Shown here: piece by piece, positions 52,398 to 64,000 of the stretch
How the letters are laid out: each line of letters opens with the position of its first letter
Position numbering within the stretch: the first letter of the stretch is position 1
From: Sphingomonas sp. LaA6.9
GTDB taxonomy: Bacteria; Pseudomonadota; Alphaproteobacteria; Sphingomonadales; Sphingomonadaceae
Assembly: GCF_022601895.1 (NCBI RefSeq)
Contig: NZ_JAKVIO010000006.1
Coordinates: forward strand, 89,086 to 153,085
Length of the DNA: 64,000 bases
Direction: 5' to 3'
The notes under the pieces: generated by a model
What the model was told of the DNA's origin: nothing
Seen by the model: the letters and a program-made list of their open reading frames with translations, nothing else
Database searches by the model: none
Made by a program: the position numbers and the translations under genes

Positions 52398-52850
52398 ATG
52401 GTGACGCGACATGCGCTGATCGCGGTGCTGGGCTGGACCATGCTGACAGGGGCGGCGGAAGAAAAGCCCGCGCTGCCCGGCTGGATGGCGGGTTGCTGGG
52501 AAGCACAGTCGGGCGAACGCTGGACCGAGGAATGCTGGACCTCGTCGCGCGGCGGCGTGATGCTGGGAAGCAGCCGCAGCGGGAAGGGCGACAGCGTCGA
52601 CCTGTGGGAAGCGATGCAGGTCATCGCTGACAAGTCCGGCAGCGGCATGACCTTCTGGGCTTCGCCCAATGGCACAAAGCGTACGCCTTTTGTCTGGCGT
52701 GCCGACGCGGAGCCGGGCGTCACCTTTCACAATGCGGAGAACGACTATCCCCAGCGCGTCCGTTACTGGCGCGAGGGCGATACGCTTATGGCCGAAATCG
52801 CGATGGCCGACGGCAGCAAGCCGATGCGCTGGCAGTACAAGCGCAAATAG
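52398..52850 (+). CDS. Small exported protein (DUF6265-like)
   Basis: The 150-residue product has a short signal peptide (HALIAVLGWTMLTGAAE) and a compact beta-rich domain: LPGWMAGCWEAQSGERWTEECWTSSRGGVMLGSSR, and FHNAENDYPQRVRYWREGDTLMAEI. The WMAGCW...E.W....GG.M.G pattern matches the family I recall as DUF6265, of unknown role. The ATG follows GGAGGAAGG. It diverges from cpaF. Confidence 0.75.
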   Translation: MVTRHALIAVLGWTMLTGAAEEKPALPGWMAGCWEAQSGERWTEECWTSSRGGVMLGSSRSGKGDSVDLWEAMQVIADKSGSGMTFWASPNGTKRTPFVWRADAEPGVTFHNAENDYPQRVRYWREGDTLMAEIAMADGSKPMRWQYKRK

Positions 52851-52851
52851 A

Positions 52852-52877
52852 AAGGGCGGCGCTTTCGCACCGCCCTT
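52852..52877. terminator. Hairpin between DUF6265-like gene and atpC
   Basis: AAGGGCGG (52852-52859) pairs with CCGCCCTT (52870-52877) around a 10-base loop, directly after the plus-strand stop and 24 bases beyond the atpC stop. It probably ends both converging transcripts. Confidence 0.65.
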
Positions 52878-52901
52878 CCAAAAGATCGTGGTGACGGGAG
52901 A

Positions 52902-53162
52902 TCAGAGCTCCGCCTTCTCCGCGAGCACCGTCAGGCCCTTTTCGTTGACCTCGGCAAAGCCCCCCTCGATGCGGATCAGCTCGGGCGCGGCATTCTCTGT
53001 CTTGTAGATCGAGAGTTCACCGTCCTTGATGGTCGACATGAAGGGCGCGTGGCCCGCGAGCACGCCGAATTCGCCCTCGGTGCCGGGGACGACCACCATG
53101 TGGACCTCCTCGGACCGGATCAGCTTTTCCGGCGTGACCAGCTCGAAATGGAGCGACGCCAT
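52902..53162 (-). CDS. atpC: F1 ATP synthase epsilon subunit
   Basis: The 86-residue product contains the N-terminal beta-sandwich of epsilon ([47 protein letters not shown]). The C-terminal helical domain is missing, as in many alphaproteobacteria, where the short form is normal. It couples F1 to the rotor. It follows atpD by 2 bases and ends the operon. Confidence 0.95.
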   Translation of the reverse strand: MASLHFELVTPEKLIRSEEVHMVVVPGTEGEFGVLAGHAPFMSTIKDGELSIYKTENAAPELIRIEGGFAEVNEKGLTVLAEKAEL

Positions 53163-53164
53163 GA

Positions 53165-54751
<1,587 letters not shown>

Positions 54752-55630
54752 TTAGAGCGCTTCGGCGCCGGAGATGATTTCGACGAGTTCGGTGGTGATC
54801 GCGGCCTGGCGCGTCCGGTTGTACTGGATGCTGAGGCGGTTGATCATGTCGCCAGCGTTGCGCGTGGCGTTATCCATCGCGTTCATGCGGCTGCCCTCTT
54901 CGGACGCGGCGTTCTCGAGAAGCCCGCGGAAGATCTGGACCGCGACGTTGCGCGGCAGCAGGTCGGCCAGGATCGCTTCCTCATCGGGCTCGTACTCGAC
55001 GGCCGCACCCGAACCTGCTTCGAGGCTGTCCTCGTGAAGCGGCACGGGAATGATCTGCTGGCCGGTCGGGATCTGGACGAGCGCCGACTGGAACTTCGCG
55101 TAGAAGAGGTGAGCGACGTCGAATTCGCCGGCTTCGTAGCGGCGGATGACGTCCTCGGCGATCGACTGCGCGTCGGAAAAGGCCAGTTTCTTGATGTAGC
55201 CCATCTCGTGATCGGCCACGATCTGCTTGGCGTGGAAGCGCTTGAGCACCGCGCGGCCCTTCTTGCCCGCGATGTAGAACTTCACGGTCTTGCCCGCGCC
55301 GGCCAGTTCTTCGGCCTTCTTGCGCGCGGCGCGCAGGATGTTGGTATTGAACGCGCCCGCCAGGCCACGCTCCGAGGTTGCGACGATGATCAGGTGGACC
55401 TGATCGCTGCCGGTGCCCGCGAGCAGCTTAGGGCTCGAAGCGCTGATCGTCACCTTGGAGGCGAGGCTTCCCATCACCTTTTCGAGGCGCTCGGCATAGG
55501 GACGACCGGCGACCGCCGCTTCCTGCGCGCGGCGCAGCTTGGAAGCGGCGACCATCTTCATCGCCTTGGTGATCTTCTGCGTCGACTTCACCGAGCCGAT
55601 GCGCAGTTTGAGGGCCTTGAGGCTTGCCAT
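54752..55630 (-). CDS. atpG: F1 ATP synthase gamma subunit
   Basis: The 292-residue shaft subunit begins MASLKALKLRIGSVKSTQKITKAMKMVAASKLRRAQ and ends RTRQAAITTELVEIISGAEAL, the two long helices of the central stalk. The middle (SERGLAGAFNTNILR) is conserved. It turns inside the alpha/beta ring and transmits proton-driven rotation. It lies 58 bases after atpA and 24 before atpD. Confidence 0.98.
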   Translation of the reverse strand: MASLKALKLRIGSVKSTQKITKAMKMVAASKLRRAQEAAVAGRPYAERLEKVMGSLASKVTISASSPKLLAGTGSDQVHLIIVATSERGLAGAFNTNILRAARKKAEELAGAGKTVKFYIAGKKGRAVLKRFHAKQIVADHEMGYIKKLAFSDAQSIAEDVIRRYEAGEFDVAHLFYAKFQSALVQIPTGQQIIPVPLHEDSLEAGSGAAVEYEPDEEAILADLLPRNVAVQIFRGLLENAASEEGSRMNAMDNATRNAGDMINRLSIQYNRTRQAAITTELVEIISGAEAL

Positions 55631-55688
55631 GTGTCCCTACATTCGTCCCGTTAGGTGCCCCGGCCGTGGCCGAGGCGAAGTCGATCGA

Positions 55689-57775
<2,087 letters not shown>

Positions 57776-57894
57776 GCGCCTTGTGTCCCCTAAGAACAAA
57801 CGGAATTTGGCCCCATGCGAAAAGGGGGCGACAAGCGCGCCCTATCTGGGTCGCGGGGCGGTTAGCATCGGTTGTGCCGCGATGCAAGACGGGG

Positions 57895-58464
57895 TTAGCC
57901 CGCGCAGCCCTTCTGCAGTTTGGAATATTTCACGGGCCGCCCCGCGGCGATGTCGTGCGCTGCTTTTTCAGCGGCCTTGTCTGCAGCCCGATATGCGCGC
58001 TGCATTTCTTCGTTGGTTGCCTGAGGTGAGGTGTATGACACTTCGGCAAAGATCGCTTCAACGATCTGGGCTTCCGCCGCAGTGCATAATATCGGCCCAT
58101 CCGGACCTTGCGAGCCGACCACAAGGTCGTAGCCGCTTGTGTAGCAGCGATCTCCGTCACCAACGCAGTTGATTGACGTGGAGATCGGTTCGCAGGCAGC
58201 CGCCATGCCGCTCCATTCCCATTTGGCCGTCATTTTTTCGAGCCGTCGCGAACAGCCGCTTCTGGATGCAGGATCACCTGACTGGCGAATGCACTTGCAG
58301 GCGCTTTCGGCTTCAATCTGAAACTCTGCCAATTGCTGGTCCGAGGGAGGAGCTGGTGGGGCGCTCACATATCTCACAGCATCTTGCCAGAAGAACGCTG
58401 CGGCGCCTGCGGCGCCTATAATGCCGAGAATGGCTGCTGCTATTGCCACTGTGCGCCGCTTCAT
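57895..58464 (-). CDS. Hypothetical cysteine-containing membrane-anchored protein
   Basis: From 58464 the product is 189 residues: one N-terminal membrane helix (TVAIAAAILGIIGAAGAAAFF), then a soluble part with seven cysteines (CKCIRQ, GCSRR, ACEPIS, INCVGDGDRCYTSGYD, LCTAAEA, GCAG), probably disulfide-bonded. No family is recognised. The frame extends upstream to 58617, without a signal or similarity. It is divergent from the chemoreceptor gene. Confidence 0.7.
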   Translation of the reverse strand: MKRRTVAIAAAILGIIGAAGAAAFFWQDAVRYVSAPPAPPSDQQLAEFQIEAESACKCIRQSGDPASRSGCSRRLEKMTAKWEWSGMAAACEPISTSINCVGDGDRCYTSGYDLVVGSQGPDGPILCTAAEAQIVEAIFAEVSYTSPQATNEEMQRAYRAADKAAEKAAHDIAAGRPVKYSKLQKGCAG

Positions 58465-58622
58465 GACCCATGCGTAATGAAGCTCTGGCGCGCTGGCAAG
58501 CAGGGCTGACCCATGCCCGGCAAGATCACATGTCACTGAAGTGTAACACAAAATTAACCTTGCTTTCAGCATTCGCTGCGAGAGGCGGCTTCGGGGCAAA
58601 TCGAAACCGGGTCGCAATCATA

Positions 58623-60380
58623 ATGAAGATGGAACTTGGCTTGGGGCGGGTGGCGCGCAGGGCCGCGCGGCTTGGGCTCGACGGCTCGATCAAGGGGCGG
58701 CTGAAGCTGATCCTCGTCGTGCTGCTATCGATCCAGGCGGTGCTCGTGCTGTCGCTGGTCGCGGGGACGGTGATTGCGCAGCGCACGGTCTCGACGCTGC
58801 TCGACGGTCGTATCCAGCCGATCGGCGACGTGCAGGCGGTCGCAGGCGGCTATGCCGAGGCGCTGGCGATCGCCAACAAGGTCCGCAGCGGCAATATGTC
58901 GGCTGCCAGCGGCGTTGGCGCCGTGCAGGCGGCGGTGGCGGAAGCCGATGCGGCCTGGCAACGCTTCCGCGATAACGACCTGGGCGCGCAGCGTGCCGCC
59001 GATATCGCGCGAATCGAGATGGCGCGGGAAGAGGCCGAGCGCACGACCGCCAGCCTGATTGCGATGCTCCGGCAGGGGCGCGTGGATAATCTCGATTTCT
59101 TCGTCAGCGGCCCGCTCTATGCCGCGGTCGATCCGCTGACGATGGCCAGCCGCGAGCTTGTCGGCGATCTCCGCGCGGATTCGGCGCGTGACGTGCGGCT
59201 GCTCAAATGGGGCTTCATTCTTGGCTATGCGATCGCATTGCTGTTGACGCTGGGCGCGCTCTGGGTCGGTTTCTGGGGCGTCAGGACCGCGACCAGCGCG
59301 ATCAATCGCCCGCTGGAGGATATTGCGGCCGCGACGCGGCAGATCGGATTGTCGGGCGGCAATGTCGCGATTCCGGGGCTCGAGCGGCGCGACGAGATCG
59401 GGGATATCGCCAGAGCGCTGCTTTTCGCGCGCGAACGTGCGAGCGAGGCGCGGCGGCTCGAAGAGGAGGCGCTGAGGATCGAGAGCGAACTGCGCGCGAC
59501 CGACGCCGAGATGCTGCGCGCCAAGGACCATCGCGCGGCCGAACTCGACGCGCTGTTCACGCGCTTCGAGCAGGATATCGCGCGGATCGTCGCCAATCTG
59601 GCGCAGGCGGGCGGCGACATGCGTGCCGCGGCATCGGCGGTGTCGAGCGAGGCGGGAATATCCGAGGCCTATGCTTTGTCGGCCGCGACGCTTGCGGACC
59701 AGACCGCGACGACGGTGCGCGTCGTCTCGGACAACGGCAAGGCGCTGGCCGAAGCCATCGCGCGGATCCGCGACAACGCCAATGAGGCGCGTGCCAACGC
59801 ACATACCGTGCGCGAACAGGCCGCGGGCAGCAAGGCGCGCGCCACCCGGCTGGGCGATCTGGTCAGCGAGATCACCGAGGTGCTGACGCTGATTTCGGGA
59901 ATCGCGAAGCAGACCAACCTGCTCGCGCTCAATGCTTCGATCGAGGCGTCGCGCGCGGGTCAGGCGGGCGCCGGCTTTGCGGTGGTCGCCGAAGAAGTGA
60001 AGGGGCTCGCGCGGCAGACGCAGGCGGCGGCCGCGACGATCGGCGATCGGCTGGGCACGATCGGCACCACCGCGAACGACGCGATGCAGAGTTTCCACCA
60101 GATCGATTCACTCGTCACCGGCCTTGAGCAATCGGCTCAGGCGATCGCGCACGCGGTCGAGCAGCAGAGCGGCGCGAGCCGCGAGATCGTGGAATCGATC
60201 GTGCTCGTCGATTCGGGCAGCCGCGAGACCGCCGCCAATATGGTGGGGCTGCGGGGCAGGGCGGAGGCCGCGCGCCGCATGGCCGCCAATCTCAGCGCGA
60301 CTGCTGACGATATTGCGCACCAGACGGAGTATCTGCGTGGTGAGATTGCGCGGATGGTGGAGGGCGTAAAGGCCGTCTAG
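58623..60380 (+). CDS. Methyl-accepting chemotaxis protein
   Basis: The 585-residue receptor has TM1 ([25 protein letters not shown]), a periplasmic four-helix-type sensor (~55-195), TM2 ([21 protein letters not shown]) and a HAMP region. The signalling domain carries the hairpin tip [42 protein letters not shown]. It signals to CheA; the ligand is unknown. The ATG has a weak ribosome site, and the frame is open to 58470. Confidence 0.92.
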   Translation: MKMELGLGRVARRAARLGLDGSIKGRLKLILVVLLSIQAVLVLSLVAGTVIAQRTVSTLLDGRIQPIGDVQAVAGGYAEALAIANKVRSGNMSAASGVGAVQAAVAEADAAWQRFRDNDLGAQRAADIARIEMAREEAERTTASLIAMLRQGRVDNLDFFVSGPLYAAVDPLTMASRELVGDLRADSARDVRLLKWGFILGYAIALLLTLGALWVGFWGVRTATSAINRPLEDIAAATRQIGLSGGNVAIPGLERRDEIGDIARALLFARERASEARRLEEEALRIESELRATDAEMLRAKDHRAAELDALFTRFEQDIARIVANLAQAGGDMRAAASAVSSEAGISEAYALSAATLADQTATTVRVVSDNGKALAEAIARIRDNANEARANAHTVREQAAGSKARATRLGDLVSEITEVLTLISGIAKQTNLLALNASIEASRAGQAGAGFAVVAEEVKGLARQTQAAAATIGDRLGTIGTTANDAMQSFHQIDSLVTGLEQSAQAIAHAVEQQSGASREIVESIVLVDSGSRETAANMVGLRGRAEAARRMAANLSATADDIAHQTEYLRGEIARMVEGVKAV

Positions 60381-60407
60381 TCATTCGCTGACCACAAGAG
60401 GATGCGG

Positions 60408-60959
60408 ATGACCGAAATCGACGAGCCCCGGCTGACGCATGAACGGGTCGCCACGCGCTTTGGCGAACTGGTGCTGGTGAGCGATCAGGGCGGCTTGCTG
60501 CGCGCACTTTCGCTTCCGGGCCGCGACGCCTGGCTCGAGGGATCGATGCGGCGCCAGTACGGTGCCAATGTCAGCCGGCCGGGCAGTGTGCCCGCAGCGA
60601 TCAAGGTGGCGCTGGCCGAATATTGCGACGGGGACATGAACGCCTTGTCCCGCATTCCGTGGACGACGCGTGGGACACCGTTTCAGCGGCGCGTGTGGGA
60701 TGCGCTTTATGCCATCCCGGTCGGCGAGACGACGAGCTATGCGACGCTGGCCGCGAGCATCGGCAGCCCCGACGCGGTGCGCGCCGTGGGCGCCGCCAAC
60801 GGCGCCAATCCCGTGGCGATCGTGGTGCCCTGCCACCGGGTCGTTGGCAGCGACGGTTCGCTGACCGGTTTCGGCGGAGGTCTGCCGATGAAGATGGCGC
60901 TGTTGCGGCACGAAGGCGCGAATGTCGCCGAACTGCGGACGCGCGACCTGTTCGACTGA
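60408..60959 (+). CDS. ogt: Methylated-DNA--protein-cysteine methyltransferase (Ogt-type)
   Basis: The 183-residue product has the acceptor-cysteine motif PCHRV near residue 142, preceded by TPFQRRVWDALYAIPVGETTSYATLAASIGSPDAVRAVGAANGANPVAIVVPCHR. It removes O6-alkylguanine and O4-alkylthymine in one suicide reaction. ATG 60408 was preferred to 60402 because AGAGG then lies at normal distance. The stop is directly followed by the stop of the convergent PanE-like gene, the two reading TGATCA. Confidence 0.93.
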   Translation: MTEIDEPRLTHERVATRFGELVLVSDQGGLLRALSLPGRDAWLEGSMRRQYGANVSRPGSVPAAIKVALAEYCDGDMNALSRIPWTTRGTPFQRRVWDALYAIPVGETTSYATLAASIGSPDAVRAVGAANGANPVAIVVPCHRVVGSDGSLTGFGGGLPMKMALLRHEGANVAELRTRDLFD

Positions 60960-61919
60960 TCAGAGCGCCCGGTTCGAATCGAACAGCCGCGTGAGGCCGA
61001 GCAGCGCGTCCATATAGGGCGTCGCGATCCCGGCACGCTCGCCGATGGCGCGGGGGGCGGCAAGCAGCGCGTCGATCTCGATCGCGCGACCTGCCTCGAC
61101 ATCCTGCAGCATCGAGGTCCTGAACGCGCCGAGCTTGCGCGTCACCTGCATCCGGTCTTCCCCGCTTTGGGAGATCGGGCAACCGATCGCCGCACCGATC
61201 TCGGCCGCCTCGGCCATGATGCGGAGCGTGAATGCGGCGACCAGCGCGTCGTCGAGGATGCGGTCAGCGGTGGCGCGGGTGAGCGCGGAGATGGGGTTCA
61301 TCGTCATGTTCCCCCATAGCTTGTACCAGATGTCCTGCTGGATCCGGTTGCTCGTCGTGATGTCGAGACCCGCGTCCGCGAACAGGGCGGCTGTGCGCGC
61401 GAGCCGGTCGGTCGTGGCGCCCGAAGGCTCGCCGAGAATCAGGCCCTTGCCGAAATGGCGACGGACGACGCCGGGCTCGGGGGACGCGCATGAGGCGTGG
61501 ACGACGCAGCCGATCACCTGATCGGCGGGAAGCGATGCGCTGATCGCGTCATCGGGATCGAGACTGTCGGGACGGAGCGCGGGCCGATCGCCGAGGAACC
61601 ACCAGGGCACACCGTTGAGCATCGGGACGATCGCCGTCGCGGGGCCCACCATCGGCCCCGCGGCGAGCGCAGCTGCGCGCAGCGAGGGTTCCTTCACTGC
61701 GATGACGAGAATGTCCTGCGGCCCCAGCTCTGCGCCATTTTCCGACGCCGCCACTGGCGCGGCGATCGTCAAGCCGTCTTCGTGCAGCACCAGCCCATCG
61801 GCGCGGATCGCCTCAAGCGTCGCGCCGCGCGCGAGCACCGAAACCGGCGATCCCTTCGCGGCGAGCTTTGCGCCGATCCATCCGCCGATCGCGCCGGCGC
61901 CGACTATTCCGACCTTCAT
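60960..61919 (-). CDS. Ketopantoate reductase-like oxidoreductase (PanE/ApbA family)
   Basis: From 61919, behind GAGGCGG, the product is 319 residues with the NADPH loop KVGIVGAGAIGGWIGAKLA and the C-terminal ApbA block IWYKLWGNMTMNPISALT, including the catalytic lysine region. PanE reduces 2-dehydropantoate for coenzyme A. Sphingomonads often have several relatives of unknown substrate, so I leave the symbol blank. It lies between two alkylation-repair genes without an obvious functional link. Confidence 0.85.
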   Translation of the reverse strand: MKVGIVGAGAIGGWIGAKLAAKGSPVSVLARGATLEAIRADGLVLHEDGLTIAAPVAASENGAELGPQDILVIAVKEPSLRAAALAAGPMVGPATAIVPMLNGVPWWFLGDRPALRPDSLDPDDAISASLPADQVIGCVVHASCASPEPGVVRRHFGKGLILGEPSGATTDRLARTAALFADAGLDITTSNRIQQDIWYKLWGNMTMNPISALTRATADRILDDALVAAFTLRIMAEAAEIGAAIGCPISQSGEDRMQVTRKLGAFRTSMLQDVEAGRAIEIDALLAAPRAIGERAGIATPYMDALLGLTRLFDSNRAL

Positions 61920-61997
61920 CGTGCCGCCTCGCCACAGTTTCGCTTTGAACGCAAGGTGCGGGATGATCGCGAGAGATCGATGCACTAGATAGGATGC

Positions 61998-63035
61998 ATG
62001 AGCACTGAGACCCTCATCGACGCCGATCTGGCATGGGCCGCTTTCGAGCGCCGCGACCGCAGCTTTGACGGCAAGTTCGTCGGCGCGGTCAAGACCACGG
62101 GCATATACTGCAAGCCGAGCTGTCCCGCGCGCCATCCCAAGCGCGCACATGTCAGCTTCTTCCGCGACGGCGAGGCGGCACGCGCCGCGGGCTATCGCGC
62201 CTGTCTGCGCTGCAAGCCCGACGAGGTGGGGCGCGAGCGGGTTGCGGTCGCGCAGGCGATCGAACTGCTCGAGGCGGCCGAGGAGGTGGTCTCGCTCGAC
62301 GAACTTGCGATGCGGGTGGGCTATGCCCCGCATCATTTCCACCGCCTGTTCAAGCGCGCCACCGGCGTGACCCCCGCCGCCTATGCGCGGGGGTTGCGCG
62401 CCGGCAAGGCCGCACAGGCGTTATCGACGGAGGACAGAGTGACCGACGCGATCTATGAAGCGGGCTATTCGGGCCCTAGCCGTTTCTATGCCGAGGCCGG
62501 GAAGCGCCTTGGCATGACGCCGAGCGCATGGAAGCGCGGCGGCGCGGGCGTGACGATCCGCTGGGCCGTCGCGAAGACAAGCCTTGGGCCGCTGCTCATT
62601 GCGGCTACCGACAAGGGGCTGTGCCGCGTTTCGTTCGAGGAGGGCGAAGAGGCGCTTAAACGCCGCTTCCCCAATGCGGATATCCAGTCGGGCGGCAAGG
62701 CGCTCGCGGAACTCGCCGAGAAGGTCGTGGCCGAGGTCGAGCATCCCGAACGCCATCACGACCTGCCGCTCGACGTGCAGGGCACCGCGTTCCAGGAGGC
62801 GGTGTGGCAGGCGCTGCGCGCGATCCCGGCGGGCGAGACGCGCAGCTATGCCGATCTGGCGGCAATTGCGGGCAATCCCAAAGCGGTTCGCGCGGCGGGC
62901 ACCGCATGCGGCGCCAACCACCTTGCGGTCGTCATCCCCTGCCACCGCGCGCATCGCAGCGACGGCAGCATGGGCGGCTATGCCTATGGCATCGAGCGCA
63001 AGGTCGAGCTGCTCAAGCGTGAGGGCGTGGAATGA
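61998..63035 (+). CDS. ada: Bifunctional alkylation-damage regulator / methyltransferase Ada
   Basis: The 345-residue protein has the Zn cysteines C38, C42, C69 and C72 at the same positions as E. coli Ada, in CKPSC and CLRC. The AraC-type helix-turn-helix follows (LAMRVGYAPHHFHRLFKRATGVTPAAYARGL). The C-terminal domain has PCHRA, the O6-methylguanine acceptor. Self-methylation turns Ada into an activator of the adaptive response. It overlaps the DUF1203 gene by 4 bases. Confidence 0.95.
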   Translation: MSTETLIDADLAWAAFERRDRSFDGKFVGAVKTTGIYCKPSCPARHPKRAHVSFFRDGEAARAAGYRACLRCKPDEVGRERVAVAQAIELLEAAEEVVSLDELAMRVGYAPHHFHRLFKRATGVTPAAYARGLRAGKAAQALSTEDRVTDAIYEAGYSGPSRFYAEAGKRLGMTPSAWKRGGAGVTIRWAVAKTSLGPLLIAATDKGLCRVSFEEGEEALKRRFPNADIQSGGKALAELAEKVVAEVEHPERHHDLPLDVQGTAFQEAVWQALRAIPAGETRSYADLAAIAGNPKAVRAAGTACGANHLAVVIPCHRAHRSDGSMGGYAYGIERKVELLKREGVE

Positions 63036-63502
63036 CCGGCTATGCGATCAGCGGGCTCGACCCTGAGCCCTTCGTGTCGCTCTACGGGCTCGATGACGCG
63101 GCGCTGGCCGAACGCGGCGTGATCCGGATGCGTTCGGACGCCGAGATCGGCTTTCCCTGCCGCATCACGCTCGAGGATGTTCCGCCGGGCGGCGACGTGC
63201 TGCTGCTCAACCATGAGCATCTGCCCGTCGACACGCCCTATCGCTCGCGCCACGCGATCTTCGTCCGCGAGGGCGCGCACGAGGCGGCGCGGTACGAGAA
63301 TGCGGTGCCCCGGCAATTGGCCGTCCGGCTGCTTTCGGTTCGCGCTTTCGATGCGCGCGACATGATGGTCGATGCGGATGTCGTCGACGGTGCGGATCTG
63401 GAACCACTGATCGCGCGCATGTTCGGCGACCCGGCGGTAAGCTATATTCACGTTCACAACGCCAAGCGCGGCTGCTTCGCGGCGCGCGTGGATCGCGCCT
63501 GA
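63032..63502 (+). CDS. DUF1203 family protein
   Basis: The 156-residue product fits the DUF1203 family: IRMRSDAEIGFPCRITLEDVPPGGDVLLLNHEHLPVDTPYRSRHAIFVREGA and VSYIHVHNAKRGCFAARV. Its function is unknown. It shares 4 bases with the ada stop, so it may belong to the adaptive response, and it is followed by a small hairpin. Confidence 0.88.
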   Translation: MTGYAISGLDPEPFVSLYGLDDAALAERGVIRMRSDAEIGFPCRITLEDVPPGGDVLLLNHEHLPVDTPYRSRHAIFVREGAHEAARYENAVPRQLAVRLLSVRAFDARDMMVDADVVDGADLEPLIARMFGDPAVSYIHVHNAKRGCFAARVDRA

Positions 63503-63506
63503 TCCA

Positions 63507-63524
63507 CGCCATGAAAGCATGGCG
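63507..63524 (+). terminator. Hairpin after the ada operon
   Basis: CGCCATG (63507-63513) pairs with CATGGCG (63518-63524) around loop AAAG, 5 bases after the DUF1203 stop. There is no T-run, so it may be only a weak terminator. Confidence 0.45.
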
Positions 63525-63580
63525 GGATGGCTGCTAACGACCCATTGTGAACATTGGTCGCTCGAGACATATTCATCACC

Positions 63581-63892
63581 ATGACCGCAGAACCATGGCA
63601 GACTAGAACTCCAGACTTGATAGCTGACGTCCGTCTCTTTGCGACCGATGATGGCGGTAGAAAATCGGCGGCGCTTCTTGGTTTTGGCTGCCCCTGCTTT
63701 ACCGAAAAAGATACGAATCTGGGCGGTTGGGACGCACGCTTGCAATTAGGCGACCTGCCATTTGAGCCGGGGGCGCAGCGTCGCGTTGGTTTTGTATTTC
63801 TCTCACCGGAGGGAGCAGAGGCGATGAAGCGAGCAGGCCGCTTCTACTTATGGGAGGGGCGTTTCGTAGGGGAAGCCAAGATCGTAGCTTAG
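63581..63892 (+). CDS. Small protein resembling EF-Tu domain III
   Basis: The 103-residue product has the layout of a stand-alone EF-Tu C-terminal domain: PDLIADVRLFATDDGGRKSAALLGFGCPCF, then PGAQRRVGFVFLSPEGAEAMKRAGRFYLWEGRFVGEAKIV, where FYLWEGRFVGE parallels the EF-Tu end FREGGRTVG. The function is unknown. Base composition is a little lower in G/C than the neighbours. ATG 63581 was preferred to 63554 because similarity starts there; no strong ribosome site is seen. Confidence 0.65.
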   Translation: MTAEPWQTRTPDLIADVRLFATDDGGRKSAALLGFGCPCFTEKDTNLGGWDARLQLGDLPFEPGAQRRVGFVFLSPEGAEAMKRAGRFYLWEGRFVGEAKIVA

Positions 63893-64000
63893 TCTCTGCT
63901 TTCCATCTGTGGACGCCCCTAACGACGCAAGCGGTATTTGAAGAGTTCGGCACGTAGTCGGATGCTGCCATCTGTCCGGCCTCTGATGCAGCGATAGAGC

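Overview
The window reads as chromosomal DNA of a sphingomonad (order Sphingomonadales, Alphaproteobacteria). This is inferred from the high GC content, the gene order phoR-pstSCAB-phoU-phoB, three large TonB-dependent receptors, the class of ATP synthase operon (atpHAGDC, with an Ala/Lys/Pro-rich extension on AtpD), and a long palindromic repeat of a kind I recall from sphingomonad genomes. I cannot name the genus. I saw no rRNA, tRNA, CRISPR array, insertion sequence or prophage. The left edge cuts phoB.

Layout. 0-7 kb: the phosphate-starvation operon on the minus strand, with two Pho-box-like direct-repeat sites, one before phoR and one before pstS. 7.1-12.4 kb: an oleate hydratase, then a compact plus-strand cluster of a Tat-exported two-cysteine protein, a PqqD-like protein, an HPr-kinase-related kinase and a nucleotidyltransferase-like protein. 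A transglutaminase-like cysteine protease converges on it. This is the best candidate for an uncharacterised system in the window. 12.5-16.5 kb: gph diverges from glmU-glmS. 16.7-20.5 kb: a secreted S9 peptidase and a D-aminoacylase-like amidohydrolase. 20.6-24 kb: two c-di-GMP proteins. 24-28.5 kb: a CsaA-like protein, an MHS-family transporter, alanine racemase and a 2-oxoglutarate oxygenase. 28.5-34.9 kb: a TonB receptor, then a PHA module (thiolase, PhaC, divergent PhaR). 35-38.6 kb: a TonB receptor and PepSY reductase pair behind a Fur-like site. 38.6-43.4 kb: an amidohydrolase, then Ku and LigD for non-homologous end joining. LigD carries a palindromic repeat read in frame in an interdomain linker. 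43.4-44.8 kb: a poorly coding stretch with orphan small ORFs. 44.8-49.4 kb: an exported methyltransferase, a small membrane protein, and a TonB receptor divergent from a beta-propeller phytase. 49.4-52.9 kb: a DUF1624 membrane protein, an isolated cpaF and a small exported protein. 52.9-57.8 kb: the F1 operon. 57.9-64 kb: a hypothetical protein, a chemoreceptor, Ogt, a PanE-like reductase, Ada, a DUF1203 protein and an EF-Tu-domain-like small protein.

How the parts fit. Phosphate is a theme: the Pho operon senses and imports phosphate, and the phytase with its acidic TonB receptor probably releases and captures it from phytate. Genome maintenance is another: Ku-LigD for double-strand breaks, and Ogt plus Ada for alkylation damage. 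Carbon storage is represented by phaC-phaA-phaR. Function calls rest on motifs read by eye; no database was searched.
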